Positions 36,119 through 45,170 are shown, counted from the stretch's first letter. The stretch is 64,000 bases of DNA from Anaerolineaceae bacterium (GCA_020634165.1 JACKCF010000008.1:1-64000), one strand, 5' to 3'. Numbers and translations are program-made. The notes: generated from the letters alone by a model not told the origin.

Positions 36119-37162
36119 TTAAAGCGGCTGATGGTCGCTCAGGTCAAGACCGGTGCGTGCCAATAGACGCTGTGCTTCTTCACTGGTGATATCCAGATCG
36201 TTGATGATGCTATAGGGCAGGTTATGCTGCTTGACGTAATCTGGCAGGATTTGCAGTGTTTCTACGATGTCATCGCGACGAAGTTGCCCCAGTCGGACGC
36301 CCGCACTCAGGAGGGTATCACGGATGGGGTCGATATTCTGATCGTGCAGGGCAGCCGCAATGAGGATGCCAGGTCCAACCAGATCGCTATAGGGCACACC
36401 CTGGGCATGGGACGCGCGCGGCTCAATCGCATAGGCGAAGAACTGTTCTGCGCCTTCCTGTGGGCGGTTGTGACCCAGTTGGTTTGTCAATTGTACTTCC
36501 ACACAAATCAGGTCGAGCAGCTTACGCAGCGCATCAGGGCTGCCACGGCCAACGGCGTCAGCTATTTTGTATGCCTGCTGGGCGATGCTGGCTGCCACTT
36601 GGGCTGCCCACAACTGATAACGCTCATGGGGCGCGTTCTTGCGACGGTCCGCAGCGTATTTCCAGTCCAGCAGGCCAGTGGTCATACTCAGAATTTCGAC
36701 GATGCCTGTGCCGCGAATGTGCTCCGGCGCACTGCTGACGACATCAAAATCAACGTAGACTTTTTCAGCCGGTCCCGTTGATTCGTAGGCGACGCTGCCA
36801 TCCTTGCGGACAGCAACCATTGATGTGAAAAAGCCATCAACGCTCAGTGCCGTTGGGATGATGACAGCCGGCTTATTTGCCTTGTGGGCGACGTATTTGG
36901 CAGAATCAGCGGCCAGCCCACCGCCAATGCCATAGACGACTTCCACGTGCTCCGGTAAACCCTCCGCCAGTGAATCCAAGAAGCCTTGTTCGGCTGTGCG
37001 GGGTTCTGCCTGGACGACAATCGGCAGGTTCAGTAGTGAGCCGACGGCATTCCAGGCGCGGTTGCCAGTAAGCACCGCTGCCGGACGGGTTTCCACGACC
37101 GACCCCAGGTCATCAATGACTTCAATGCGTGGCAAGTTCCAGATAGTCTCGCGAATAGCCAT
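36119..37162 (-). CDS. Iron-alcohol-dehydrogenase superfamily protein, glycerol-1-phosphate dehydrogenase-like, metal ligands altered
   Basis: About 347 residues from the ATG at 37162 (GGAG ten bases upstream). The fold is that of the AraM/EgsA group: VYGIGGGLAADSAKYVAHK (NAD(P) binding) and IIPTALSVDGFFTSM. In typical members three residues bind the metal: an Asp in a GxGD loop and two His in GSEHxxxH and HG elements. Here these are GIVEIL (Glu156), GAEQFFAY (Gln240) and SHAQGV (His252), so only one His is retained. The protein may bind metal differently, have another activity, or have lost dehydrogenase activity. It is divergent from the fhs gene. Confidence 0.78.
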   Translation of the reverse strand: MAIRETIWNLPRIEVIDDLGSVVETRPAAVLTGNRAWNAVGSLLNLPIVVQAEPRTAEQGFLDSLAEGLPEHVEVVYGIGGGLAADSAKYVAHKANKPAVIIPTALSVDGFFTSMVAVRKDGSVAYESTGPAEKVYVDFDVVSSAPEHIRGTGIVEILSMTTGLLDWKYAADRRKNAPHERYQLWAAQVAASIAQQAYKIADAVGRGSPDALRKLLDLICVEVQLTNQLGHNRPQEGAEQFFAYAIEPRASHAQGVPYSDLVGPGILIAAALHDQNIDPIRDTLLSAGVRLGQLRRDDIVETLQILPDYVKQHNLPYSIINDLDITSEEAQRLLARTGLDLSDHQPL

Positions 37163-37424
37163 ATGCGGCTTACTCCATGTTTGCACCCAACACAGCTTAA
37201 TGTCCTAAATATAGTCGGAAACAGCCGAATGTGCTAGCCAAATCATCATGCTCACATTGTCTGTTTCGGCAATTGTCTGTTGCAATGAGGAGGTGACGAA
37301 AATCATCGAGTGGCACGATGGAGTATACATTCATAGCTGACTAAACTGTGTAAATAACAAGTACATGGTAAACTGCACAAATGATATGGAAGTTAGATTG
37401 TTTACTTTGCCTATGGAGTTAAGA

Positions 37425-39122
37425 ATGCTATCTGATTTAGATATTGCCAAGCAAGCAAAACTCGCCCCATTAGCAGATATTGCGGCACAGTTGGGCCTGA
37501 CGCCCGATGACTACGATCATTATGGCAGTCCCTATGTTGCCAAACTGCGCTTGAATGTCCTTGATCGCCTAAAGGGCGCTTCTCCAGCCAAATACATTGA
37601 TGTAACGGCCATCACGCCCACACCGCTCGGTGAGGGCAAGTCAACGACGGTCGTTGGCCTGGGCCAGGCTATGAAGCATATCGGCAAAAACGCTGTTGTG
37701 ACCCTACGCCAGCCGAGCATGGGGCCGACCTTCGGCATTAAAGGCGGCGCGGCTGGGGGTGGTTATGCTCAGGTTGTGCCAATGGACCTGTTCAATCTGC
37801 ATCTGACAGGTGATATTCACGCTGTTGCCGCTGCCAACAACCTTCTGGCAGCCATGATCGACAACAAGCTGATGCGGCGTAATCCACTCAATATTGATCC
37901 TGAGACAATCACCTGGAAGCGCGTCATCGATATGAATGATCGTGCGCTGCGCCAGGTTGTGATTGGTCTGGGTGGCAAAGATAATGGTATACCGCGTGAG
38001 ACAGGCTTCGATATTGCAGTAGCCAGTGAAGTCATGGCCATTCTGGCTTTGGCGACCTCAATTGAAGATTTGCGCGAACGTCTGGGCCGCATCGTGATCG
38101 GGTACACATATGATCGTGAGCCTGTGACTGCCGATATGATTGGTGCGGGTGGTGCCATGACAGTCCTCATGCAGGAAGCGTTGCGCCCGACCTTGATGCA
38201 AACCCTCGAAAATACGCCCGTACTGGTACATGCTGGGCCATTTGCGAATATTGCACATGGGAATAGCAGCATTCTCGCCGACATGATCGGTAGCAAAGTG
38301 GCAGATTATGTCATCACGGAATCCGGCTTTGGCGCAGATATTGGCGCGGAAAAATTCTTCAACATTAAATGCCGGTACAGCGGCCTCAAACCCGATGCCG
38401 TTGTTCTGGTTGTGACCATCCGCGCTCTGAAGCTCCACAGTGGCAATTATAAGGTGGTTCCTGGTCGTCCGCTGCCACCGGAAATGCTTGAAGAGAACCT
38501 GGTAGATGTCGAAACAGGTGCAGCCAACATGGTTCACCATATCCAAACGATCAAGAAGCACGGTGTGACGCCCGTTGTAGCTATCAATCGTTTCGCTGAT
38601 GACACTGATGCTGAAATCAATCTGGTGAAACGTATTGCGATTGAAGCGGGTGCTTATGGTGCTGCCGAGGCCCGCCACTTTAGTGAAGGCGGTGCTGGCG
38701 CAACCGAATTAGCCCAACTGGTTGTCGATGCATGCGATGAGCCGAGCGAGTTCCACTTCCTGTATGATCTCGATCAGCCCCTAACGGAGAAGATCGAAAC
38801 TATCGCGCGTGAAGTCTATGGTGCGGCGGATGTGAGCTATGAATCGTTGGCCGCCAGCCAACTGAAGCGTTATGAGAAAAGTGGCTTCGGCAATCTGCCA
38901 ATTTGTATGGCCAAGACACATCTCAGCATCAGCCATGATCCATCGCTGAAGGGTGCGCCAAAGGGCTTTACCCTACCGATTCGTGAAGTACGTGCCAGCA
39001 TTGGCGCCGGGTTCATCTATCCTCTCGTCGGCGATATGCGCACCATGCCTGGTCTTTCCGCAACGCCTGCGGCGGAACAGATTGACCTTGATGAAAATGG
39101 GGAAATTGTTGGCCTGTTCTAG
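37425..39122 (+). CDS. fhs: Formate-tetrahydrofolate ligase
   Basis: The enzyme makes 10-formyl-tetrahydrofolate from formate and ATP. The ATG at 37425 is used because GGAG lies seven bases upstream; an upstream ATG has no such site. About 565 residues, the family length. Motifs: ITPTPLGEGKSTTVVGLGQA (ATP loop), RQPSMGPTFGIKGGAAGGGY, the NDRALR segment, FGADIGAEKFFNIKCRYSGL and the CMAKTHLSISHDP end with substrate contacts. It may feed purines or a reductive C1 pathway. A strong terminator follows. Confidence 0.95.
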   Translation: MLSDLDIAKQAKLAPLADIAAQLGLTPDDYDHYGSPYVAKLRLNVLDRLKGASPAKYIDVTAITPTPLGEGKSTTVVGLGQAMKHIGKNAVVTLRQPSMGPTFGIKGGAAGGGYAQVVPMDLFNLHLTGDIHAVAAANNLLAAMIDNKLMRRNPLNIDPETITWKRVIDMNDRALRQVVIGLGGKDNGIPRETGFDIAVASEVMAILALATSIEDLRERLGRIVIGYTYDREPVTADMIGAGGAMTVLMQEALRPTLMQTLENTPVLVHAGPFANIAHGNSSILADMIGSKVADYVITESGFGADIGAEKFFNIKCRYSGLKPDAVVLVVTIRALKLHSGNYKVVPGRPLPPEMLEENLVDVETGAANMVHHIQTIKKHGVTPVVAINRFADDTDAEINLVKRIAIEAGAYGAAEARHFSEGGAGATELAQLVVDACDEPSEFHFLYDLDQPLTEKIETIAREVYGAADVSYESLAASQLKRYEKSGFGNLPICMAKTHLSISHDPSLKGAPKGFTLPIREVRASIGAGFIYPLVGDMRTMPGLSATPAAEQIDLDENGEIVGLF

Positions 39123-39150
39123 ACTAGCGTGATAGACCATCCAAATGATG

Positions 39151-39175
39151 AGGGGCACAGATATGTGCCCCTTTT
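39151..39175 (+). terminator. Rho-independent terminator of fhs
   Basis: A 9-bp stem (39151-39159 with 39164-39172), GATA loop, and TTTT tail. Confidence 0.82.
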
Positions 39176-39269
39176 CTGTACCTGTATTTCGGTCAGCAAT
39201 GGGTAGTCGTCACCATTGCGGGGATGTACAATGCGGACGCATTTGTATGACAGGTCACGGGAATGATCT

Positions 39270-39848
39270 TTGATGAAGCATCTCGTTGTTGTTCGGCACT
39301 CCATTTCAAAGCAAGAGCCAAGGAAATCCTCGCATGAATGGACCCTAACAGATGAGGGTCAGGTGCGGCTGGCTTTGCTGGCGAATTCAGTTGAGAAATA
39401 TAAATTATCGAAAATTTTTGCTGGAACGGAGCCGAAGATGCAGCAAACGGGACAGGGGCTGGCTTCAAAGCTGGATATCCCTGTCGAGATAGCTCCCGAC
39501 CTGCATGAGACGCTGCGTGATACAGCTCCCTATTTTGAGGATGTGGATCAGTTCCGTGCAGCAATAAAAGCAGCAATGGATGAGCCAGAGGGTCTTCTCT
39601 ATGGCGAAGAAACGTTTGACGATGCCTATACACGCTTCAATGAGTGTGTTCGCGAGCTAACTGTAACGAACCCTAATCAATCAATCGGCGTTGTCACAGG
39701 TGGAACGGTACTGGCTCTGTTCATCCACCGTAAGTCGGGGCTGGATACCTATAAAGTCTGGCGCTCGCTGACGATGCCGTGCTACGCCGTATTTACTTTG
39801 CCAGACCTGAATTTCCTCGAACTCGTGACCGAACCCTTTAAGAGTTAG
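39270..39848 (+). CDS. Histidine-phosphatase-fold protein lacking the second catalytic His
   Basis: A 192-residue protein of the histidine phosphatase (phosphoglycerate mutase-like) superfamily. VVVRHSIS carries the nucleophile His10 and Arg9; LHETLRD holds the acid Glu near residue 80. The second catalytic His, normally VVTHGTVL, is replaced by Gly144 in VVTGGTVLAL. The usual SSPLxRAxQTA segment is also weak (AGTEPKMQQTG). It may bind a phosphate ligand without hydrolysing it well, or have another role. It begins a tight operon of five genes with eight-base gaps or overlaps, ending with RmlD. Confidence 0.8.
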   Translation: MMKHLVVVRHSISKQEPRKSSHEWTLTDEGQVRLALLANSVEKYKLSKIFAGTEPKMQQTGQGLASKLDIPVEIAPDLHETLRDTAPYFEDVDQFRAAIKAAMDEPEGLLYGEETFDDAYTRFNECVRELTVTNPNQSIGVVTGGTVLALFIHRKSGLDTYKVWRSLTMPCYAVFTLPDLNFLELVTEPFKS

Positions 39849-39856
39849 CGATCCAC

Positions 39857-40912
39857 ATGAAGCCGCTGCTAAATCGTCCTGAGTACCCGTTTGGGACACG
39901 TTTGCTGATTGACCTCATCAATGCAGGCGAACTCCCGATGATCGCTGAGGCAGACATCGAGCCGCAATATGGCTATGTCGGGCGGTTACTCTATGCTGAC
40001 GGAACAGTGCGTTTCTTCCGCAACAGCAACAAAGGCATCAACAATCACGGGGCCAGCTCGATCTGTCTCGACAAAGGCTATACCAAATATTTTCTGCGGC
40101 GATTGGGCTACAATGTGCCAGATGGCAGGACCATCCTGACCAGTACTTACGCTGCCCTGATTGATACCAACCTGTCACAATATGGTGAGTATCACTATGA
40201 TACGCCCGATGGGCTGCTGGAAGCAGCCACATCCATTGGCTATCCTTGCGTTATAAAGCCCAACTCGATGACCAGTGGTGGCGAGGGTGTATTCATCTGC
40301 TACGATGCCGATGATGTTGGCATTGCTTTGCAAAGCATGCTAGATGAGCGTGTCGACGTATTTTTGCTGGAAGCCTTTGTACCATACGCGGATTATCGCT
40401 TTGTCGTTTTTGATGGCACTGTGCGGCTGGCTTACGAGCGTCGGCCCCTGGTGATTACAGGTGATGGTCAATCGACTTTGCGCGAAATTATTGCCAGGAC
40501 GAAAACAGACTTATGGGCACAGGATCGCCGAGTTCAGCTTCAGGAAAGCGATCCGCGCTTTTTGAAGAAACTGCGCCACAGACCTTACACATTGGATGAT
40601 GTATTGGTTGATGGCGACTCATACCAGGTGTATGACGCCGCCAATGCCAGCCTGGGTGGGCAGGTCGTTGATATATTGGATAGCTGCCACGAACATTGGC
40701 TGCAATTGGCTGGCCAAATGGCCCAGGAAATGGGGCTGCGTTTCTGTGGCATCGACCTGCTATGCCAAGACATCACCCGTGCCGATGCTGCTTACTGTGT
40801 AATTGAAATCAATGCATCGCCAGGGATGGCCAACTATGCCACGCTCGGCGAAAAAGCACTTGCCCGTGTTCGCCAGCTTTATATTGATATGTTCCGTGTG
40901 CCGATCAGATAG
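39857..40912 (+). CDS. ATP-grasp ligase (cyanophycin-synthetase/RimK-like)
   Basis: A 351-residue protein whose central part is an ATP-grasp domain. YPCVIKPNSMTSGGEGVFIC has the ATP-binding Lys and glycine loop, FLLEAFVPYADYRFVVFDG contains the adenine region, and CVIEINASPGMAN near the end contains the metal-binding Glu/Asn. The family joins a carboxylate to an amine or thiol using ATP. The spacing RPLVITGDGQSTLREI is like cyanophycin synthetase and related peptide ligases. Eight bases separate it from the genes on both sides. The substrate is unknown, but its operon holds a GNAT protein and an unknown 123-residue protein, suggesting one small molecule or tailored peptide. Confidence 0.84.
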   Translation: MKPLLNRPEYPFGTRLLIDLINAGELPMIAEADIEPQYGYVGRLLYADGTVRFFRNSNKGINNHGASSICLDKGYTKYFLRRLGYNVPDGRTILTSTYAALIDTNLSQYGEYHYDTPDGLLEAATSIGYPCVIKPNSMTSGGEGVFICYDADDVGIALQSMLDERVDVFLLEAFVPYADYRFVVFDGTVRLAYERRPLVITGDGQSTLREIIARTKTDLWAQDRRVQLQESDPRFLKKLRHRPYTLDDVLVDGDSYQVYDAANASLGGQVVDILDSCHEHWLQLAGQMAQEMGLRFCGIDLLCQDITRADAAYCVIEINASPGMANYATLGEKALARVRQLYIDMFRVPIR

Positions 40913-40920
40913 GATGTTTC

Positions 40921-41430
40921 ATGGTAGCCACGCATGGTGACAACACTATTCGGATCACAAATGCAGCTTCATCTGATGTTCCTGTGATTCAGTATGTATT
41001 GCATTCAAGCTGGTCGTCTGTATATACAGATATTTTTGGTGAAGAACGTGCATCTCGCTATCTAAAGCGGTCATTTTCGATGGAAGCTCTGACGAGGGCC
41101 GTTACCAATTCCGGTGCGATGTATCTCGTCGCCCTGTATGATGGAACCATTCGTGGAATCTGTCATTATGGTGCGCCGTTGCTTGATGACTGTGAGGATC
41201 GCAAATCGCTCTACAGCCTGTATGTCCATCCTGGCTATTGGCAGAAGGGCATCGGCACGGCGCTTTTAGATGCAATGGCGAAGGATTTGCGGTCCCAGCG
41301 TGTAACTGATGTATTTGCCTATGTGGACCCACGCAACGAGTTGGCGTGTCAATTCTTTAAGAAGCGCGGTTTTGCCCATCTGCCCGATGATGATCGTGAT
41401 GGCGAGTTGTATCTGCGAAAAGTGCTGTGA
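40921..41430 (+). CDS. GNAT family N-acetyltransferase
   Basis: A 169-residue acetyltransferase. It starts IRITNAASSDVPVIQYVL, and its acetyl-CoA loop is SLYVHPGYWQKGIGTALLDAMAK, the classic QxxGxG type; the end has VDPRNELACQFFKKRGF. It resembles RimI-like or small-molecule acetyltransferases. It overlaps the next gene by four bases (ATGA) and follows the ATP-grasp gene by eight, so translation is likely coupled. The acceptor may be the product of the ATP-grasp ligase. Confidence 0.9.
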   Translation: MVATHGDNTIRITNAASSDVPVIQYVLHSSWSSVYTDIFGEERASRYLKRSFSMEALTRAVTNSGAMYLVALYDGTIRGICHYGAPLLDDCEDRKSLYSLYVHPGYWQKGIGTALLDAMAKDLRSQRVTDVFAYVDPRNELACQFFKKRGFAHLPDDDRDGELYLRKVL

Positions 41431-41798
41431 AATACGGCCTGACGCCTGAACAATGGCAGCAAGCAGTTGACGAAGTTCGCGAAATCTGTATTGATGTTGC
41501 TGGGCAGCGCAGCCTGATCACATATGGTGAGGTCTGCAAACGGATGAGGACTGTCAATCCACATCCTGGGTCTTATGTTTTCCAGGCAATGCTGCGCGAA
41601 ATGTGTTTTTCAGAAGAAGCGGCTGGACGGGGATTATTGTGTGCCCTCGTCGTCAATCAGTCAAAGGGGATTCCCGGAGCAGGATTTTTTCGTGCGCTGG
41701 GTCAGGAACGGCCCCAGTTTGCGGACGACTTGCAAGCAGGCTGGCGCGAAGAATGTGAGTTTTTATATCAATTCTGGTCGGAAGAAGGTGGAGAATGA
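41427..41798 (+). CDS. Small conserved protein of unknown function
   Basis: A 123-residue soluble protein overlapping the GNAT gene by four bases and the rfbD gene by four. It has a helical start, a segment LITYGEVCKRM similar in shape to a winged-helix turn, a central ALVVNQSKGIPGAGFF motif and a Trp-rich end (GWREECEFLYQFW). Similar small proteins are seen in other bacteria without a named role. The conserved PGAGFF element and tight coupling to enzymes point to a role with the operon's product, not shown by sequence. Confidence 0.62.
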   Translation: MKYGLTPEQWQQAVDEVREICIDVAGQRSLITYGEVCKRMRTVNPHPGSYVFQAMLREMCFSEEAAGRGLLCALVVNQSKGIPGAGFFRALGQERPQFADDLQAGWREECEFLYQFWSEEGGE

Positions 41799-42643
41799 AG
41801 ATACTGGTGACGGGTGCAGCCGGGAATATCGGCAAGGAAATCGTTGCACAGTTGCAGCCCAATCATGAGGTGGTCGGCGCCGACTTGGCTGAGTTTGACA
41901 TCGCCGATTGGAACAGCACCCATGCCTTCATTCAGGAACAGCACCCCGATCTGGTGATTCACCCCGCGGCCTGGACCGATGTCGATGGCTGTGCGCGTGA
42001 TCCGCAGAAGGCTATCATGATTAATGGGCTTGGTGCACAGAATGTGGCGGTTGCTGCTGCTGCTGTCGGCGCACCAATTGTCCATATCAGCACCAATGAA
42101 GTATTCGATGGCTATGGTGAGCATCTGTATAAGGAATATGATCGCACCCAGCCAACCAATCCCTATGGCTACAGCAAATGGGTCGCTGAACAGGCTATTC
42201 CGGCGGTTAATCCTCGTCACTATATTGTACGGCCCTCCTGGGTGTTCTCGCATGGAGGGCATAACTTTATTCAAGCGATCCTGGGAGCGGTGGAGGCTGG
42301 TAAGCAGTTGCGCGTCGTGACCAATGAAGTTGCCAATCCAACCTATAGCGTCGACTTGGCCGAAGCGATTATCAAACTCAGTTCAACAGGGCGCTATGGC
42401 ATTTATCACCTTGCCAATGAAGGCGCAGTCAGTCGTTACCAATTCGCGCGCTACGTACTGGATGTCGCTGGCTATAAAGATGTGCCAATTCAACCCATCT
42501 CTGCATCTGAGTGGCCGCGAGCGAGTACGCCGCCAATGTATGCTGGCCTGGAGAACATGGCAGCAGCCATGCTTGGCATCAGACTGCGGCCCTGGCAACA
42601 AGCGGTTGATGCCTTTATGACCCGCGAAGGCATACTTAGCTGA
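41795..42643 (+). CDS. rfbD: dTDP-4-dehydrorhamnose reductase
   Basis: The enzyme reduces dTDP-4-keto-L-rhamnose to dTDP-L-rhamnose. At 282 residues it carries MKILVTGAAGNIGKEIV (cofactor binding), VIHPAAWTDVDGCARDP and HISTNEVFDGYGE, the catalytic PYGYSKWVAEQ (Tyr-x3-Lys), and the ending CGPWQQ-like RLRPWQQAVDAFM. It belongs to the RmlD type. The start overlaps the previous gene by four bases, so it is cotranscribed with the ATP-grasp operon. RmlA and RmlB lie at 55.7-58.7 kb; RmlC was not found in the window. Confidence 0.9.
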   Translation: MKILVTGAAGNIGKEIVAQLQPNHEVVGADLAEFDIADWNSTHAFIQEQHPDLVIHPAAWTDVDGCARDPQKAIMINGLGAQNVAVAAAAVGAPIVHISTNEVFDGYGEHLYKEYDRTQPTNPYGYSKWVAEQAIPAVNPRHYIVRPSWVFSHGGHNFIQAILGAVEAGKQLRVVTNEVANPTYSVDLAEAIIKLSSTGRYGIYHLANEGAVSRYQFARYVLDVAGYKDVPIQPISASEWPRASTPPMYAGLENMAAAMLGIRLRPWQQAVDAFMTREGILS

Positions 42644-42735
42644 CGGTCGCCCGACTGTTGCTGATCCAACGTTGGCATTCCGGCGCGATTTTGCGACAAT
42701 GAGGCCCGATTCAGACTGTAGGCACACAATAGCTC

Positions 42736-43692
42736 ATGGCAAATCCGCTGATTTCAATCGTCATCCCTAACTGGAACGGCAAGCACTTTTTGCAAACCTG
42801 CTTGGATTCCCTGGCTGCGCAGACCTATGACGCCCTTGAAGTCATCATTGCCGACAATGCCTCTAGCGATGGTTCACAGGCCTATATTCGCGAGCATTAC
42901 CCGGATGTAAAGTTGGTCGAATTGCCGGAAAATCGTGGCTTTACAGGGGCTTGCAACGCAGGTATGGACGTCGCTAAGGGCGAATTCGTGGCGTTGCTGA
43001 ACAATGACACTGAAGTGGACCCAAACTGGGCTGAAGCACTGGTCAATGCCTTTGAGCGCCATGACGATGTGGGTTTGGTCGCCAGCAAGATGCTGCTTTT
43101 CAGTCAGCGCGATCACATCCATACAGCTGGAGATGGGTTCACCGTCGATGGACGCCCGTTTAATCGGGGTGTCTGGCAGAAAGACGAAGGGCAGTACGAG
43201 CAGGAAGAATATGTATTCAGCGCGTGTGGTGGGGCCTGTGCTTACCGCCAGACGATGCTTGACGAGATTGGCCTGCTCGATGACGATTTCTTCTTCCTGA
43301 TGGAAGATGTGGACCTTGCATGGCGCGCACAACTGGCCGGTTGGCGAGCACTTTACACCCCTAGGGCTATCGTCTATCATCATCTGTCGGCTACAGGTGG
43401 CGGCGTAACAGCCAGCTTTTATGATGGCCGTAACAGCATTTACTTGCTCGTAAAGGACCTGCCTAAGGACATCTGGCGTAACCATCGTGGCCAAATTCTT
43501 GGGCGACAGTGGCGAATCGCGCGTGAGGCGCTTAAGGCATGGCGTGGAGAAGCGGCCCGTGCCCGTCTGCGCGGCATGCTGACAGGCCTGACAAAGCTGC
43601 CGATGCTGCTAAAAAAGCGGCGTGCAATCCAGGCTGCACGGAAAGTATCAACCGACTATCTTGAATCAATGCTCTCGCCGCCACAGGACTAA
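42736..43692 (+). CDS. Family 2 glycosyltransferase, rhamnosyltransferase-like
   Basis: A 318-residue cytosolic or membrane-associated GT2 enzyme. SIVIPNWNGKHFLQTCLDSL opens it; IIADNASSDGS, then ALLNNDTEVDPNWAEAL (metal binding) and FFFLMEDVDLAWRAQLAGW (catalytic ED region) follow. This is the common RfbN/WbbL-like pattern that adds rhamnose or a similar sugar to a lipid-linked glycan. The last 70 residues are basic and probably amphipathic. It lies downstream of RmlD, in line with dTDP-rhamnose use. Confidence 0.88.
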   Translation: MANPLISIVIPNWNGKHFLQTCLDSLAAQTYDALEVIIADNASSDGSQAYIREHYPDVKLVELPENRGFTGACNAGMDVAKGEFVALLNNDTEVDPNWAEALVNAFERHDDVGLVASKMLLFSQRDHIHTAGDGFTVDGRPFNRGVWQKDEGQYEQEEYVFSACGGACAYRQTMLDEIGLLDDDFFFLMEDVDLAWRAQLAGWRALYTPRAIVYHHLSATGGGVTASFYDGRNSIYLLVKDLPKDIWRNHRGQILGRQWRIAREALKAWRGEAARARLRGMLTGLTKLPMLLKKRRAIQAARKVSTDYLESMLSPPQD

Positions 43693-43717
43693 ATTCGACC
43701 GGAGTTCCGGTCATCAG

Positions 43718-44536
43718 ATGGATTTGGAGTGCCATTTGGACCCTCAAAATGCTGATTCTCGAATTTCTGACTCTCAGGACTCGGATTCCCAACAGCCCTT
43801 TCTTTCAATCGTAATTCCTGCGCATAACGAAGAGAAGCGGTTGCCGCCTTCTCTGCACAAAATTGACGCATTCCTGAAGACGCAGGACTATACGGCAGAA
43901 GTCCTTATTGTAGAAAATGGCAGCCAGGATAATACAGCAGCAGTCGCCAAGGAGTATGCTGGACGCTATCCTTATATCCGCGTGATGGAAGTTGATACGC
44001 GCGGTAAGGGGCGGGCTGTAAAAGCTGGCATGCTGGCTGCAAAAGGCCAGTATCGCTTCATCTGCGACGCGGACCTTTCCATGCCGATTGATGAACTGGT
44101 TCATTTCCTGCCACCCTACGCTGAAGGCAACGATGTCATCATTGCCAGCCGGGAGGCACACGGCGCACGGCGCGTTGGTGAGCCGCTCTATCGTCACCTG
44201 ATGGGGCGCATCAACACGTTGATTATCAAGCTTTTCGCGCTGCGTGGCTACGAAGATACTCAATGTGGCTTCAAGATGTTCAAAGCCGATGTGGCCGATG
44301 ATCTGTTCACTGTTCAGCAGTTGAATGGCATCGGCTTTGATGTTGAATTGCTATACATTGCTGGGAAGCGTGGCTACAGCGTCAAAGAACAGCCCATTAC
44401 CTGGTACTTTGACCCCTATTCCACCATGCGTCTGGTCGATGATTCGCTGCACATGCTGAAAGAAATTTTCGAGATTCGCCAGAACTGGCGCAAAGGCTAT
44501 TATGACAAAGCGACGGTCGAAAACAGCCAGTCTTAA
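43718..44536 (+). CDS. Family 2 glycosyltransferase, ALG5/DPG-synthase-like
   Basis: About 272 residues from the ATG at 43718. After a polar start it reads SIVIPAHNEEKRLPPSLHKI, then VLIVENGSQDNT, DTRGKGRAVKAGMLAAKGQY, FICDADLSMPIDEL and EDTQCGFKMFKADVADDLF. These features match dolichyl/undecaprenyl-phosphate glucosyltransferases (ALG5-like), which make a lipid-linked sugar. No membrane helix is present. It overlaps the next gene, so RNase HII is probably cotranscribed. Confidence 0.88.
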   Translation: MDLECHLDPQNADSRISDSQDSDSQQPFLSIVIPAHNEEKRLPPSLHKIDAFLKTQDYTAEVLIVENGSQDNTAAVAKEYAGRYPYIRVMEVDTRGKGRAVKAGMLAAKGQYRFICDADLSMPIDELVHFLPPYAEGNDVIIASREAHGARRVGEPLYRHLMGRINTLIIKLFALRGYEDTQCGFKMFKADVADDLFTVQQLNGIGFDVELLYIAGKRGYSVKEQPITWYFDPYSTMRLVDDSLHMLKEIFEIRQNWRKGYYDKATVENSQS

Positions 44537-45170
44537 ATTTGAGATGGAGTACTTCCGCAACGGGTACACGCGCATCATCGGCATTGATGAAGCTGGACGC
44601 GGACCCTGGGCCGGACCTCTGATGGTGGGTGCGGTGGCACTGCCGCTTGATCGGACAGATTTGCATCAAGTGCTTAAAGGTGTACGCGACAGCAAACTCA
44701 TGACGCCGCTACAGCGTGAAAAGCTTGTCGAAACGATCAAGGAAGCATCGTTGACATGGGGTTTAGGTGTCACCGAGGTCGAAGAAATTAATGATCTTGG
44801 TCTGACAGGCGCAACCAAACTGGCCGTTAAACGCGCCCTTGATGATGCCATTGAGCGCGGCGGTTTTCAGCCGGATTGCTTATTTTGTGATTATATGGCC
44901 TGGCCGCCTAAATGGCCGATTCACCAATTGAGCATCGTCAAAGGTGATCAGCATTCATTGAGCATTGCGGCTGCCAGTGTCGTCGCGAAGGTCTCCCGCG
45001 ATGCCTACATGATCGACATTGCCGAAGAATTTCCTCAATATGGCTTTGAAAAACACAAAGGCTACCACTCTGCGGAACATGTAGCCGCGCTGGAAAGGCT
45101 CGGCCCTTCGCCAATTCATCGCAGCAACTACGCGCCGATTCGTAAGCTGTTGGGCGAGGATGACGCATAG
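44502..45170 (+). CDS. rnhB: Ribonuclease HII
   Basis: The enzyme cuts RNA in RNA-DNA hybrids and at single ribonucleotides in DNA. At 222 residues it has IGIDEAGRGPWAGPLMVGAV with the first catalytic Asp-Glu, VRDSKLMTPLQRE, CDYMAW with the second Asp, and AAASVVAKVSRDAYM with KHKGYHS. The start at 44502 is preceded by AAAGG seven bases earlier and overlaps the glycosyltransferase gene by 35 bases; an ATG at 44544 is a second choice. Confidence 0.94.
   Translation: MTKRRSKTASLKFEMEYFRNGYTRIIGIDEAGRGPWAGPLMVGAVALPLDRTDLHQVLKGVRDSKLMTPLQREKLVETIKEASLTWGLGVTEVEEINDLGLTGATKLAVKRALDDAIERGGFQPDCLFCDYMAWPPKWPIHQLSIVKGDQHSLSIAAASVVAKVSRDAYMIDIAEEFPQYGFEKHKGYHSAEHVAALERLGPSPIHRSNYAPIRKLLGEDDA

Noticed and set aside
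36224..36781. 185-residue plus-strand frame over the dehydrogenase-like gene
   Set aside because: It is antisense to a gene with clear family motifs and shows no features of its own.
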